DNA from: Mycobacterium sp. 236(2023)
Lineage (GTDB): Bacteria > Actinomycetota > Actinomycetes > Mycobacteriales > Mycobacteriaceae
Reading direction: 5' to 3'
Assembly (NCBI RefSeq): GCF_029623955.1
Contig: NZ_JARSBP010000002.1
Location: 310,001 to 374,000, forward strand
DNA: 64,000 bases
This document shows positions 8,346 to 17,104 of this stretch, piece by piece. Both the position numbers and the translations under genes were made by a program. The notes beneath the pieces were generated by a model. It was not told the DNA's origin. It did no database searches and saw only the letters and a list, made by a program, of their open reading frames with translations. Numbering within the stretch: the first letter of the stretch is position 1; each line of letters starts with the position of its first letter.

Positions 8346-9335
8346 GTGAGTACCGGTTGGGGTCTGATCGGCATCGGAGCCATTGCCGATCTGTCGATCG
8401 CGCCCGCGGTCAGCGGTTACCCTGACAGCCATCTGGCAGCGGCCTGCAGCCGCAGCGACAAACGTGCTCACGCGTTCGCCGCCAAACACGGCGCAGCGGC
8501 CGCCTATGCCGACTACGCCGAGATGCTCGCCGATCCACAGGTGCAGATCGTCTACATCGCCTCGCCGAACGCCCTGCACACCGAGCACACCGTGGCCGCC
8601 GTCGAGGCGGGCAAGCACGTCCTGGTCGAGAAGCCGATGGCGCTCGACCGCGCCGACGCTCGCCGGATGGTGGACGCCGCGGCGCGCAATGCCGTGATGC
8701 TCGGCGTCGGGTTCCACCTGCGGCACAAAGAAACCGCGCGAGCCGGTCGGCAGGCGATCTCAGAAGGCCGACTCGGCGAAGTGTTCTACGCCGAGATGGC
8801 GATCGCGGCGGGCAAGGCTCTCTACCCGTACGACACCTGGCGGTCCGAGCCCTCTCTCGCCGGTGGCGGATCGTTGCTGCACCAGGGCGTCCACGCGGTG
8901 GACCTGGCGGCGTTCCTCTGCGGCGAGCCCATCGTCGAAGTGACCTGCATGACCGACCTTTCCGTCGAGGAGGACGTCTTCGTCGGGACCTGCCGGCTCG
9001 CCGGTGGCGCATTGGTCAACATGGTCTCCCACAGCAAGCGCCCGGGAACCCGGCCGGACTGGACGGTGTTCGGTGAGGCGGGTTGGCTCGATGCGCGCGG
9101 CGGAACCACCCCGGCCCCCGGGGACACGCTGGATCTTCACGACGGCGCCGGAACCACCAGGTTGGCGTCCTCGCCGGAGTCGGCCTACGTCAGTGAAGTC
9201 GCCGCTTTCACCGATGCGGTCCGCGGCGCCACGGAGCTCAGCGGGGACGGCGCAGACGGCTTGCACGCCGTCTGCGTCGCCGAGGCGCTCTACCGCTCTG
9301 CGACCGACAAGCGCGTCGTCACTGTCGAGGGCTGA
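8346..9335 (+). CDS. Gfo/Idh/MocA family oxidoreductase
   Basis: The start is taken as GTG 8346 because AGGAG lies at 8331-8335, too close to the alternative GTG 8337. The protein has an N-terminal Rossmann motif GLIGIGAIAD, the family signature VLVEKPMALDR (the EKP lysine is catalytic in this family), and an alpha/beta C-terminal domain with GGGSLLHQGVHAVDLA, which supplies the conserved His. It is an NAD(P)-dependent dehydrogenase, typically of sugars, inositols or related polyols. It sits between two copies of a candidate operator and the ABC importer, and is probably part of the same GntR regulon. Confidence 0.85.
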   Translation: MSTGWGLIGIGAIADLSIAPAVSGYPDSHLAAACSRSDKRAHAFAAKHGAAAAYADYAEMLADPQVQIVYIASPNALHTEHTVAAVEAGKHVLVEKPMALDRADARRMVDAAARNAVMLGVGFHLRHKETARAGRQAISEGRLGEVFYAEMAIAAGKALYPYDTWRSEPSLAGGGSLLHQGVHAVDLAAFLCGEPIVEVTCMTDLSVEEDVFVGTCRLAGGALVNMVSHSKRPGTRPDWTVFGEAGWLDARGGTTPAPGDTLDLHDGAGTTRLASSPESAYVSEVAAFTDAVRGATELSGDGADGLHAVCVAEALYRSATDKRVVTVEG

Positions 9336-9657
9336 CGGGACAACTCGCGCCGATCGACCGAGCCCACCGGGACCCCGGCCAGGGCCACTTCGTTGGTGTC
9401 CGAAACCCGAGGCCGGAAGTGACTTTCCCCGAACAGGTTTCGTTGCTGAACCAAGGTCTTTACGTATGCGAAACCTACGATGTCTTGCCGGCCCCTATCG
9501 TGGTGTTCCTGTCACTCAGTAGGTATTTCGGCCTCCGACGGGTTTTAGATGCGCTTTGACGCAGCGGTACCGAGTGGCTTAGCCGCCGCTGCGCGTCTGA
9601 CGCTCAGCGACCCGTCAGCGTGGACGGTGGTTCACCACCGGACGTAGGAGGTCACCC
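9336..9657 (+). other. 322-bp leader with tandem hairpins before the ABC operon
   Basis: No credible gene is present. The 3' half can fold into three successive stems. GACGCAGCGG (9558-9567) pairs with CCGCTGCGCGTC (9586-9597, with a bulge). ACGCT (9600-9604) pairs with AGCGT (9617-9621). CGGTGG (9625-9630) pairs with CCACCG (9635-9640) around TTCA. The Shine-Dalgarno TAGGAGG (9645-9651) follows directly. It could be a cis-regulatory RNA or a terminator/antiterminator of the upstream gene. It does not match a riboswitch class I can recall. Confidence 0.4.
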
Positions 9658-10689
9658 ATGAAGAAATCGTTGTTCTGCGCGCTGAGCGCGTCAGCCCTGC
9701 TCGTCGCCGGATGCTCGGGACCCGCCGAGACGACGAACGCCGCCGCCGAGAGCACAGAGAACGTCATCCGGTTCACGTTCTCGCCAGACCCCGCCTGGGA
9801 CTGGATGCAAGACCAGGGAATCCTCGAGGAGATGGAACAGGATTCGGGCTACCGGATCCTGCAGACCATCACCTGGGACGAGTTCGGTCAGTTCGTCGGG
9901 GGGCATGCCGACGTCATCTCCATCGGCAGTTACGAACTGCAGAACCTCGAGCAGGAAACCGGCATCAAGACGGTGACGTTCGGAAAGTTCAACTACGCCA
10001 AGGACGTAATGATCACCGCCAACCCCGAGTGGGAGACGGCGGCAGACCTTCCCAAGGACTGCAAGATCGCCGCCGAGTCCGTCGTCGGCAACGCGCTGAT
10101 CTGGCAAGCACTCGTCGACAAGATCGACAACCGCGAACTCGCCGAGAACGGCGAGGATCTCAACCTCGTCACCGCTGACTACCAGATCATCCCAAGCCTG
10201 GTCCAGGAAGGCGAAGTGTGCGCAGCGTTCGCCGATCCGACGCAGTCCATCCCCGAGTTCGCCTCCGGCAAGCTCAACATCATGTACGACGGTAAGTCCG
10301 CATCGGAGTTGTACGGCGAATCCATCTCACCCGGGCACAAGGGCGTGATGAGCAACCTATTCGTCGCCCGAAAAGACTGGTACGACACGCATAAGGACGA
10401 AGCGGCGTTCTTCCTCAGTGTGTGGCAGCGGGCACTCGACGAATGGGCCGAACACCGCGAGGAGATCATCGACGCCTATCCCGAGCACTTCGCCGTCGCG
10501 TCGCCGGAGGAGGCCGTGTGGATGAAGGCCTACTTCGGCAACACCTTCGACTGGTTCGTCGACTCGCCTTACCTCGACCAGCAGTGGATCGATCAGGAGA
10601 AGGGCATCTACGGGCTGCTCAAGGACGCAGGCGTCGTCAATGCCGACACCGCCGATCCGGAGATGGCCGTCGTCTCCCCGCAGTCGTGA
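9658..10689 (+). CDS. ABC transporter substrate-binding lipoprotein (NMT1/SsuA-like)
   Basis: The signal peptide has Lys2-Lys3, a hydrophobic core and the lipobox LVAGC with Cys19, so the mature protein should be a membrane-anchored lipoprotein. The rest has the two-lobe architecture of the NMT1/TauA/SsuA cluster (ITWDEFGQFVGGHADVISIG ligand-loop region), which binds taurine, sulfonates, nitrate or thiamine-precursor-like molecules. A strong TAGGAGG precedes ATG 9658. Its stop overlaps the GTG start of the first permease. It is the first gene of a compact operon that runs to 15843. Ligand unknown. Confidence 0.8.
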   Translation: MKKSLFCALSASALLVAGCSGPAETTNAAAESTENVIRFTFSPDPAWDWMQDQGILEEMEQDSGYRILQTITWDEFGQFVGGHADVISIGSYELQNLEQETGIKTVTFGKFNYAKDVMITANPEWETAADLPKDCKIAAESVVGNALIWQALVDKIDNRELAENGEDLNLVTADYQIIPSLVQEGEVCAAFADPTQSIPEFASGKLNIMYDGKSASELYGESISPGHKGVMSNLFVARKDWYDTHKDEAAFFLSVWQRALDEWAEHREEIIDAYPEHFAVASPEEAVWMKAYFGNTFDWFVDSPYLDQQWIDQEKGIYGLLKDAGVVNADTADPEMAVVSPQS

Positions 10690-11588
10690 AAGCCCCGTCC
10701 CCGAGAACACGGCGAGCGCTTGCGGCACAAGCCTATTCGCTGGCTGGCGTCGCCGCCTTCATCGGCATCTGGGCCTACGCGGCCTCCCGAATGGAGCCCT
10801 ACGTGCTGCCTGCGCCGTGGGCGGTCGCGGCTCGGATGTGGGAGCTGATCGCCACCGGAGATGTGCTGCACAACTTTCTGATGAGCTTCTGGCGCGCTGT
10901 GCTGGGGTGGATGGTGGCCGTGGTCGCGGGATCCGTGATCGGGTTCCTGATGGGGCGCTACCGGTACGCCCGGGCGTTCTTTCACGACCTGATCTACCTG
11001 GCCGCCAACGTTCCGCTGATCGTGTACGCCATCGTCGCGATCGTCGTCTTCGGTATCAGCGGGATGGGCCCGACCTCGGTGGTAATCCTGTTCGTGCTGC
11101 CGTCGATCGCGCTGAACGTCGCGGCCGGCATGATGTCGGTGGACCAGGACCTGGTCGGTATGAGCAAGGCGTTCAACAGGAATCGCTTCCAGCTGTTCCG
11201 GCACGTGCTGGTGCCGACCGTCACCCCGTTCGCGTTCGCAGGCGGCCGCGTGTCATTCGCCGACTCGTGGAAGCTGGCGGCACTGGTCGAGACATTCGGT
11301 GGCGACAGCGGGGTCGGCTATCAGATCGCCAGGTCCTACCATCTGTTCTCGGTCCGAGATCTGCTGGCGTGGATGGGCTTCTTCGTCATCTTCGTCGTGC
11401 TGGTCGAGCGGCTGGTGCTGGTCAACGTCGAGCATCGGCTGTTCCGTTGGCGCAACGAGGCGCCTCCGCGGCAACCCCGGTTCGGCCGGAGACGGGGGAC
11501 CTCGCCGGAACCTGCTCCGGCGGGGAACGCCGAGATGAATGTGGAGTTACTGACCGGCGACGCGGCCCGGCGCGGGGTGGGCGCATGA
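10686..11588 (+). CDS. ABC transporter permease 1 (TauC/SsuC-like)
   Basis: It starts at GTG 10686, overlapping the preceding stop (GTGA). The 300-residue protein has about six transmembrane helices and the binding-protein-dependent transport fold. The cytoplasmic EAA-type loop lies around DQDLVGMSKAFNRNRFQLFRHVLVPTVTP (written in parts: DQDLVGMSKAF, then FQLFRHVLVP). A hydrophilic C-terminal tail of about 45 residues is unusual for the family. It is followed by a second, different permease, so the importer probably uses a heterodimeric membrane channel. Confidence 0.8.
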   Translation: MKAPSPRTRRALAAQAYSLAGVAAFIGIWAYAASRMEPYVLPAPWAVAARMWELIATGDVLHNFLMSFWRAVLGWMVAVVAGSVIGFLMGRYRYARAFFHDLIYLAANVPLIVYAIVAIVVFGISGMGPTSVVILFVLPSIALNVAAGMMSVDQDLVGMSKAFNRNRFQLFRHVLVPTVTPFAFAGGRVSFADSWKLAALVETFGGDSGVGYQIARSYHLFSVRDLLAWMGFFVIFVVLVERLVLVNVEHRLFRWRNEAPPRQPRFGRRRGTSPEPAPAGNAEMNVELLTGDAARRGVGA

Positions 11589-12376
11589 CCGTCATCTCCG
11601 CGTCGTCTGACACCCGGCCCCGGCTGCTGTCCGACAGGGCGGCCCGCTACACCGCGCGTCTGCTCGTGTTGGTCGGCTGGCAGCTCATCGGGTTGTTGTC
11701 GGACAACATCCCGACACCGATCGGCACCGTACAGTTCATCGTCGACGAGACGCTGCGCGGCGAACTCTGGGTGCATCTGACGTGGACGCTGCGCCGGGCC
11801 GCGCTTGCGCTCTCGGCGGTGCTCGTGCTCGGTGTACTGATCGGCTGGGCGATGGGCCGGTGGTGGCGCGTCGGCGCATTCTGCCGGGACATCAATACCG
11901 TCCTGCTCGCGCTGCCCGCCTTCATCTGGGCTCTGCTGGCGGCGATCTGGTGGGGCTTCTCGGAAGTTGGTCCGTTCGTGGTGCCGGTGCTGGCGGCCAC
12001 ACCGATGCTCATCGCATCCACCTTCGAAGGGGCCAAGTCTCTTCCGAAACCGCTGCTGGAGATGTCGGCCGCTTACCGGGTGTCCCAGCGACGCACGTTC
12101 GCCACGCTGGTCCTGCCCGCGATGGCGCCCTACATCATCGCCGGCTTCCGGTACGCGGTGCTCGCCGGCTGGGGTGCGCTGTCCCTGGTCGAATTCTTCG
12201 CCAGCAACTGGGGGGCCGGTTACCGCGCCGCATATTGGTACGACGCAGGCAATTTCAACGGATTGATGGGATGGGGACTGATCGAGATCGCGGTCATCCT
12301 CGCCGTGGACAGACTGATACTCGAACGCCTCGCCCGCTGGTCGCGGCGGTGGCAGGAAGGAACGGAACGATGGTAG
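11585..12376 (+). CDS. ABC transporter permease 2 (TauC/SsuC-like)
   Basis: ATG 11585 overlaps the stop of permease 1 (ATGA). The 263-residue membrane protein has about six helices. The ATPase-contact loop is around KPLLEMSAAYRVSQRRTFA followed by VLPAMAPYIIAGFRYA. It is only distantly similar to permease 1. TauC/SsuC systems normally encode a single permease that homodimerises, so two adjacent, diverged permeases are a less common arrangement. Confidence 0.8.
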   Translation: MTVISASSDTRPRLLSDRAARYTARLLVLVGWQLIGLLSDNIPTPIGTVQFIVDETLRGELWVHLTWTLRRAALALSAVLVLGVLIGWAMGRWWRVGAFCRDINTVLLALPAFIWALLAAIWWGFSEVGPFVVPVLAATPMLIASTFEGAKSLPKPLLEMSAAYRVSQRRTFATLVLPAMAPYIIAGFRYAVLAGWGALSLVEFFASNWGAGYRAAYWYDAGNFNGLMGWGLIEIAVILAVDRLILERLARWSRRWQEGTERW

Positions 12377-12395
12377 ATCCGCGACAGGAGACATC

Positions 12396-13154
12396 ATGGC
12401 AAGACTCGTAGCCGACCATGTCAGCAAGGCCTACGAGGCCCGGGCAAGCGATCAGAACGGTGTCCTCGCGATCAACGATTTCACCTTCGAGGTGTCCGGC
12501 CACACATTCGTCTGCCTCGTCGGTCCGTCAGGCTGCGGCAAGAGCACGTTCCTCAACCTGGTATCCGGAGTCGAAAAGCCCACGGCTGGTGTTATTTCGG
12601 TCACCGGGGAATCGGCGCGAGCCAAGATCGGGTACGTCTTCCAGGACCCCCGGCTGCTGCCCTGGCGGACCGTGCTCGACAACATGATGTACGTCCACGA
12701 CACAGGCGACCGTAAGAGCAGAGAACGAAAGTGCTTGCACTACCTGGATATGGTCGGTCTAGCGCACACTGCGTCGATGTATCCTGCGCAACTGTCGGGC
12801 GGAATGCGGCAGCGCATCGGCATCGCCAGGGCACTGTCCATCGAACCTGATCTGCTACTGATGGATGAGCCGTTCAGCCACCTCGACGCCATCACGGCCC
12901 GTGGACTGCGGACCGATCTGCAACAGCTGTGGCAGGCGTCGGGGGCCACCGTCCTTTTCGTCACCCACGACGTCAACGAGGCGGTGCAACTGTCCGACCG
13001 GATCCTGATGATGAACACCGGCGGCATCCTCTACGCCGACATCCCGATCACGCTTCCGCGGCCGCGGTTGCAGACCGACCGGGCCGTGGTCACCCAGCAA
13101 GCCGACGTGCTGGCGTTGTTCGAGCAGATGCGCCTCGAACCGCTGAGCGCCTGA
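12396..13154 (+). CDS. ABC transporter ATP-binding protein (TauB/SsuB-like)
   Basis: ATG 12396 has AGGAG at 12386-12390. The protein has Walker A GPSGCGKST (residues 43-51), Q-loop YVFQDPRLLPW, signature [15 protein letters not shown], Walker B LLLMDEPF and the switch His in FVTHDVNEA. The 252-residue length and Q-loop sequence fit the nitrate/sulfonate/taurine ATPase group. It energises the importer formed with the preceding lipoprotein and two permeases. Confidence 0.9.
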   Translation: MARLVADHVSKAYEARASDQNGVLAINDFTFEVSGHTFVCLVGPSGCGKSTFLNLVSGVEKPTAGVISVTGESARAKIGYVFQDPRLLPWRTVLDNMMYVHDTGDRKSRERKCLHYLDMVGLAHTASMYPAQLSGGMRQRIGIARALSIEPDLLLMDEPFSHLDAITARGLRTDLQQLWQASGATVLFVTHDVNEAVQLSDRILMMNTGGILYADIPITLPRPRLQTDRAVVTQQADVLALFEQMRLEPLSA

Positions 13155-13187
13155 ACACTATTCACCTTCGAAGGGAAACCAATTCTG

Positions 13188-13880
13188 ATGTTGCGTCATA
13201 GTGCGTTTTTTATGCTCCGCGAAGAATCAACCCCCGAGCAGCAAATGCAGATGCTGAAGGGCCTGGCCTATATGAGATTCGCCTGCCCGATGGTGCGGGC
13301 ACTGGACTTCGGCACCGACCTGTTCGGTGGATCGGCGCTGCTGCGCGAAGTCAAGCCGTGGAAGCGGGCGCCCAAGTGGCGCAGCCAGAAACTCGGCCCC
13401 GCAATGAGTTACGACGTCGCGTTGCACCTGGACTTCGACGACCTGGAGGGGCTGGAGGCCTACAACGTCGACGATGTGCACCATGAGGTCGCCGTCTACA
13501 ACGCCTCAATCTGCCAGGGCGAGATCACGGCGCGCGTCGACTGGTGGTATGACGATGAGCCACCGATCGTGAGAGATCAGGTCAAGCACTCGGCGATGTT
13601 CCTATGGTCCGACGAGACCGACGACGCCACCAAAGAACTGTCGCTGGATGCGTTGCGCGGCTTGCAGGACACGCCGCAGGTCGAGCAGGTTCTCATCGGA
13701 AAAAATGTCGGGGACCTGACAACCGATTTCGACTTCATCGTCGACATCCGCTGCGCCACAAAGGAGGCCGCAGCGGAGCTCATCGCGGGCGAGGAATATG
13801 CCCGCGTGATGAAGCAGGTCGGCGAGGCCACGCAGTACGAATGGACCGCCCGCCTGTCCCACACCATGCACGGCCTATGA
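13188..13880 (+). CDS. Protein with two Dabb (dimeric A/B barrel) domains
   Basis: The 230-residue protein carries two related ferredoxin-like halves, each starting with a Dabb-type strand: LRHSAFFMLREES at residues 2-14 and VKHSAMFLWSDET at about 130. Single Dabb domains form dimeric barrels used by small enzymes and binding proteins, including some aromatic-compound cyclases and decarboxylases; the double domain would form the barrel within one chain. It sits between the importer ATPase and two amidohydrolases, with the stop overlapping the next start. A role on the imported substrate is likely, but the reaction is unknown. Confidence 0.65.
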   Translation: MLRHSAFFMLREESTPEQQMQMLKGLAYMRFACPMVRALDFGTDLFGGSALLREVKPWKRAPKWRSQKLGPAMSYDVALHLDFDDLEGLEAYNVDDVHHEVAVYNASICQGEITARVDWWYDDEPPIVRDQVKHSAMFLWSDETDDATKELSLDALRGLQDTPQVEQVLIGKNVGDLTTDFDFIVDIRCATKEAAAELIAGEEYARVMKQVGEATQYEWTARLSHTMHGL

Positions 13881-14875
13881 GCCACGCCATCGTCGACGTC
13901 CACGCACACGTCACGCCGCGCTGTTTCAGTGACGCGGTCCTGTCCGGAAGCGACTGGCACGGCATGACGTCGGTGGACGGGGAGCTACACAACCCGATGA
14001 ACCGCTGGTCGCTGGAGCAGCGCGTCGAAGCGATGGACGCCGACGGCATCGATGTGCAACTGACGTCGCCGACCGACGTGTTCTACCAGTACCACCGGCA
14101 TCCGGGTGACGCTGCGGTCATCGCCCGCGACGTCAACGACGAGGTCGCCGAGATGGTGCGGGCCCGTCCGCGTCGCATCGCCGGGCTGGCCACTGTGCCG
14201 ATGCAGGACACCGATTTGGCCGTCGCCGAACTGACGAGGGCCGTCGTAGACCTCGGCCTCCGCGGGGTGATGATCGATGACCATGTCAATGGCGAAACCT
14301 ATGACGCACCGCGGTTTGACGCGTTCTGGGAGGCCGCCGAGGAGCTCGGCGCGCTGATCCTGGTGCACCAGTACGCGCCGACGTCCGTGGAGTCGCGGAT
14401 CGAGAAGTACTTCTTCTTCAACTCGATCGGCAACCTCGTGGACCGCACCATCACCTTCGGGGCGCTCGTCTACGGCGGGGTCATGGACCGCTATCCGGAT
14501 CTGAAAGTGTGCCTCGGGCATGGCGGCGGCTACACGGCGTTCGCTCTCGACCGGATGGACCAGGGCTGGCGTGCGTTCCCGGACATGCGGGGCGCCACGA
14601 CGGGCCCGCCGAGCACCTATGCGCGCAGGTTCATCTACGACGCGGTGACCTACGAGCCGAGGACGCTGCGCTACCTCGTCGACGTCGTCGGCGCCGACCG
14701 GGTGGTTCTCGGTACAGACTGGCCCGCGCCGATGCGGGTGCTGGATCCTGTCACGCGGCTGAGCCGCATCGGGGTCCTGACAGAAGGTGAGATCGAATCG
14801 ATCCTGCGGGGGACCGCCGCGTCGCTGCTCGGCGACGTGACGAGTAGAGAGGTCGAAAACAGTTGTCCGTCATAG
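13877..14875 (+). CDS. ACMSD/gamma-resorcylate decarboxylase-type amidohydrolase 1
   Basis: ATG 13877 overlaps the Dabb gene stop. The 332-residue amidohydrolase-2 family protein has the metal-binding HxH near the N-terminus (VDVHAHVTP), a His in ILVHQ, CLGHGGGY with another catalytic His, and VLGTDWP with the metal/proton-transfer Asp. Relatives decarboxylate aromatic or alpha-amino-muconic semialdehyde acids, or hydrolyse C-C or ester bonds, with a divalent metal. It has a close paralogue directly downstream. Substrate unknown, perhaps the compound brought in by the adjacent importer. Confidence 0.8.
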   Translation: MSHAIVDVHAHVTPRCFSDAVLSGSDWHGMTSVDGELHNPMNRWSLEQRVEAMDADGIDVQLTSPTDVFYQYHRHPGDAAVIARDVNDEVAEMVRARPRRIAGLATVPMQDTDLAVAELTRAVVDLGLRGVMIDDHVNGETYDAPRFDAFWEAAEELGALILVHQYAPTSVESRIEKYFFFNSIGNLVDRTITFGALVYGGVMDRYPDLKVCLGHGGGYTAFALDRMDQGWRAFPDMRGATTGPPSTYARRFIYDAVTYEPRTLRYLVDVVGADRVVLGTDWPAPMRVLDPVTRLSRIGVLTEGEIESILRGTAASLLGDVTSREVENSCPS

Positions 14876-15843
14876 ATGTTCACTCCCACGTCACGCCACC
14901 CAGCTTCCGGGAGACGGTGCTGGATGGAGGAACCTGGCACACGCTGACCAGTGAGATCGGCGAACTCGAGATACCGGAGTTCTCGATCGCACCGGCCGAC
15001 CGCATCGCGAAGATGGACGCCGCACGCGTCGACATGCATGTGCTGACCGTCAACAACGACTTCTACCGGTACGACCTGGACCCTGCGCTGACGCTCGACA
15101 TCGCGCGAGCCTGCAACGAGGAGATCGGCGCGATGATGCGCGACCACCCCGACCGGTTCACCGGACTGGCTACGGTACCGATGCAGGACGTCGACATGGC
15201 CGTCACCGAGATGGAGTTCGCGATGTCCAAGCTCGACTACCGCGGCGTCACGATCAACGATCATGTCAACGGGCTGACGTTCGACGAACCGGAGTTCTAT
15301 CCCTTTTGGGAGGCCGCGGAATCCCTTGGGGCCGTCGTGTTCTTCCACCAGTGCGGGCCGACGCTCGTCAAAGCGCGGACGTCGAGGTACGCGTTGCCCA
15401 ATAGCATCGGCAACCTCGTCGACCGTGCCGTCACCTTCGGCACGCTCGTGTTCGGCGGCGTCATGGACCGCTACCCGGATCTGAAGATCTGCCTCGGACA
15501 TGCGGGCGGCTACTCGGCGTTCGGTGCGGCCCGGATGGACAAGACCTGGCGCGCGGCGGACATGGAAGTACCGGAGTTCTCTGATGCGAAGTCGACGCTG
15601 ACGCGCCCACCGAGCGAGTACCTCAGTCGGTTCTACTATGACTCCTGTACCTACACCGAGTCGACATTACGGTTCCTCATCGACGCCGTCGGCATCGACC
15701 GGGTGGTCCTTGGCACCGACTATCCCGCGCCGATGGTCCAGGAGGATCCGGTCGACTGGCTGGAGAGCATGCCAGGCATCACCGAGGAGGAGCGCACGGC
15801 GATCCTGTCGACCAACCCGGCCCGCATGTTGGGGCTCCAATAG
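14863..15843 (+). CDS. ACMSD/gamma-resorcylate decarboxylase-type amidohydrolase 2
   Basis: The start is TTG 14863, within the last 13 bp of the upstream paralogue. AGAGAGG at 14847-14853 supports it, and MSVIDVHSHVTP places the HxH metal motif at the N-terminus. Further motifs are VVFFHQC, CLGHAGGYSAFG and VLGTDYPAP. Shared stretches such as ATVPMQD, NSIGNLVDR and GGVMDRYPDLK show tandem duplication with gene 1. The pair may form a heteromer or act on successive intermediates. It is the last gene of the operon and converges with the baeRF-like gene 6 bp away. Confidence 0.8.
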   Translation: MSVIDVHSHVTPPSFRETVLDGGTWHTLTSEIGELEIPEFSIAPADRIAKMDAARVDMHVLTVNNDFYRYDLDPALTLDIARACNEEIGAMMRDHPDRFTGLATVPMQDVDMAVTEMEFAMSKLDYRGVTINDHVNGLTFDEPEFYPFWEAAESLGAVVFFHQCGPTLVKARTSRYALPNSIGNLVDRAVTFGTLVFGGVMDRYPDLKICLGHAGGYSAFGAARMDKTWRAADMEVPEFSDAKSTLTRPPSEYLSRFYYDSCTYTESTLRFLIDAVGIDRVVLGTDYPAPMVQEDPVDWLESMPGITEEERTAILSTNPARMLGLQ

Positions 15844-15849
15844 CGCGGT

Positions 15850-16974
15850 TCAGGACAGTGGGTATCGCAACGCGGCGACGGCCGTTCCGTTCCAGATATC
15901 CGCGGTCACCTCACCTGGCCGGACCGCCACAACCTCACCGCCCTTGTCGAGCACGCTGATCACGATGCGTGACAGCAGGTCATAGCCGCCGCTTCCGTAC
16001 GTGATCCGACCGTTCGCGTCGTTGAACCGGCCGATCACGTCTTTCGTGAAGTCGTACACCAGCGTGGAGATCGCGCCGGCGACGGCGGCGCGACCGATGT
16101 CGGCGAGGTCCGAGGCGACCAGGCCGCGGGCGACCCCGTCGCCGATCTCGTCCACCAGCGCGTCGGTGCGCCGCATGTTGAGCTGCGCCAGCGATTCGCG
16201 GATGGTGTCGTCGATCTGATCTGCCCGCAGTGTCTCGGGTGCGCCGTGCACCGCGACGATCTCGCGCTTGCTGTCCGTCCTTCGGTAGAGGTTGAGCAGC
16301 GGGTCGGAGGCGAAGAGGAACAACGGGATTCGGCAGGCTGGATCGACATGACCCAGCTCCGCCTCGACGGCCTCGGCCACCCGCTTCGCGTAGGTCTCCA
16401 GAAGCACCTTCTTGCCCTCGTCGCCGACGAGCCTGCCGACATGGTCACGGTCTCGAACCGTCGCACGATGGGTCGCGTCGGCGACATCTTCGGGATAATC
16501 GCCGAGCAAGGTCATCTCTTCGGCGCGGGACGTGGCCGTCGCCCGCCACAGATTCCAGCCGTTGGCCGACAGCGTCAGCGCGAAGGCGTCCTGCGGGGTC
16601 GTGACGGCGCGCACCAGCTGGCTGATGTCGAAGTATGCCCCAACCTGCGACTGATTGAGCAGCGCGTTGGGCAGGACGTACACCTCGTGGAAATCGTCGG
16701 CGATGAAAATGGCAAGTGATCGTGAAAGCCGGAGCCAGACATCGGATTCCGCGATCTCCTCCCAGCGCTCACGCAGACGCTCGGCAATGGCGTCGCGGGC
16801 GCCGCGCTCGCGGACCTCACGCAGTAGCCGATCGACGGCGCTCTTGGCGGTCAGCAGATTGTTGTTGCGCTGATCTGGTCCGGGAAGGGTTTCGACGTAG
16901 ACGGTGACCGCCAATTCGTGCGGATCTCCGAGCCGTCGCAGGTCGTCCGTGTCGGGAAGTTGATATCGCGTCAC
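15850..16974 (-). CDS. baeRF-like (bacterial eRF1-related) protein
   Basis: The start is GTG 16974, six bases after AAGGAG (GTG 16977 would be too close). The 374-residue acidic protein resembles the bacterial archaeo-eukaryotic release factor (baeRF) families in overall layout: an N-terminal segment with NNLLTAKSAVDRLLREV, a middle domain (ADDFHEVYVLPN, then VLLETYAKRVAEAV) and a C-terminal L7Ae-like half with VDEIGDGVARGLV and RITYGSGGYDLLS. Such proteins are proposed to act on stalled or modified ribosomes; that proposal comes from comparative genomics. The call rests on remembered family features only. Confidence 0.5.
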   Translation of the reverse strand: MTRYQLPDTDDLRRLGDPHELAVTVYVETLPGPDQRNNNLLTAKSAVDRLLREVRERGARDAIAERLRERWEEIAESDVWLRLSRSLAIFIADDFHEVYVLPNALLNQSQVGAYFDISQLVRAVTTPQDAFALTLSANGWNLWRATATSRAEEMTLLGDYPEDVADATHRATVRDRDHVGRLVGDEGKKVLLETYAKRVAEAVEAELGHVDPACRIPLFLFASDPLLNLYRRTDSKREIVAVHGAPETLRADQIDDTIRESLAQLNMRRTDALVDEIGDGVARGLVASDLADIGRAAVAGAISTLVYDFTKDVIGRFNDANGRITYGSGGYDLLSRIVISVLDKGGEVVAVRPGEVTADIWNGTAVAALRYPLS

Positions 16975-17104
16975 CACTCACTCCTTTGTGTCCGGTGTGG
17001 GTCCCACCGTAGGAGCGCTTTATGAGAATGCGATGAGTCGATGGAATAGCTGATGCCAAACATGTTGTGTAGAACCAGAGTTCGCTGTCAGCGAAACACA
17101 GACT

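Noticed and set aside
9558..9657. Known riboswitch before the ABC operon
   Set aside because: I could not match conserved cores of the TPP, SAM, cobalamin or guanidine classes; only generic hairpins are claimed.
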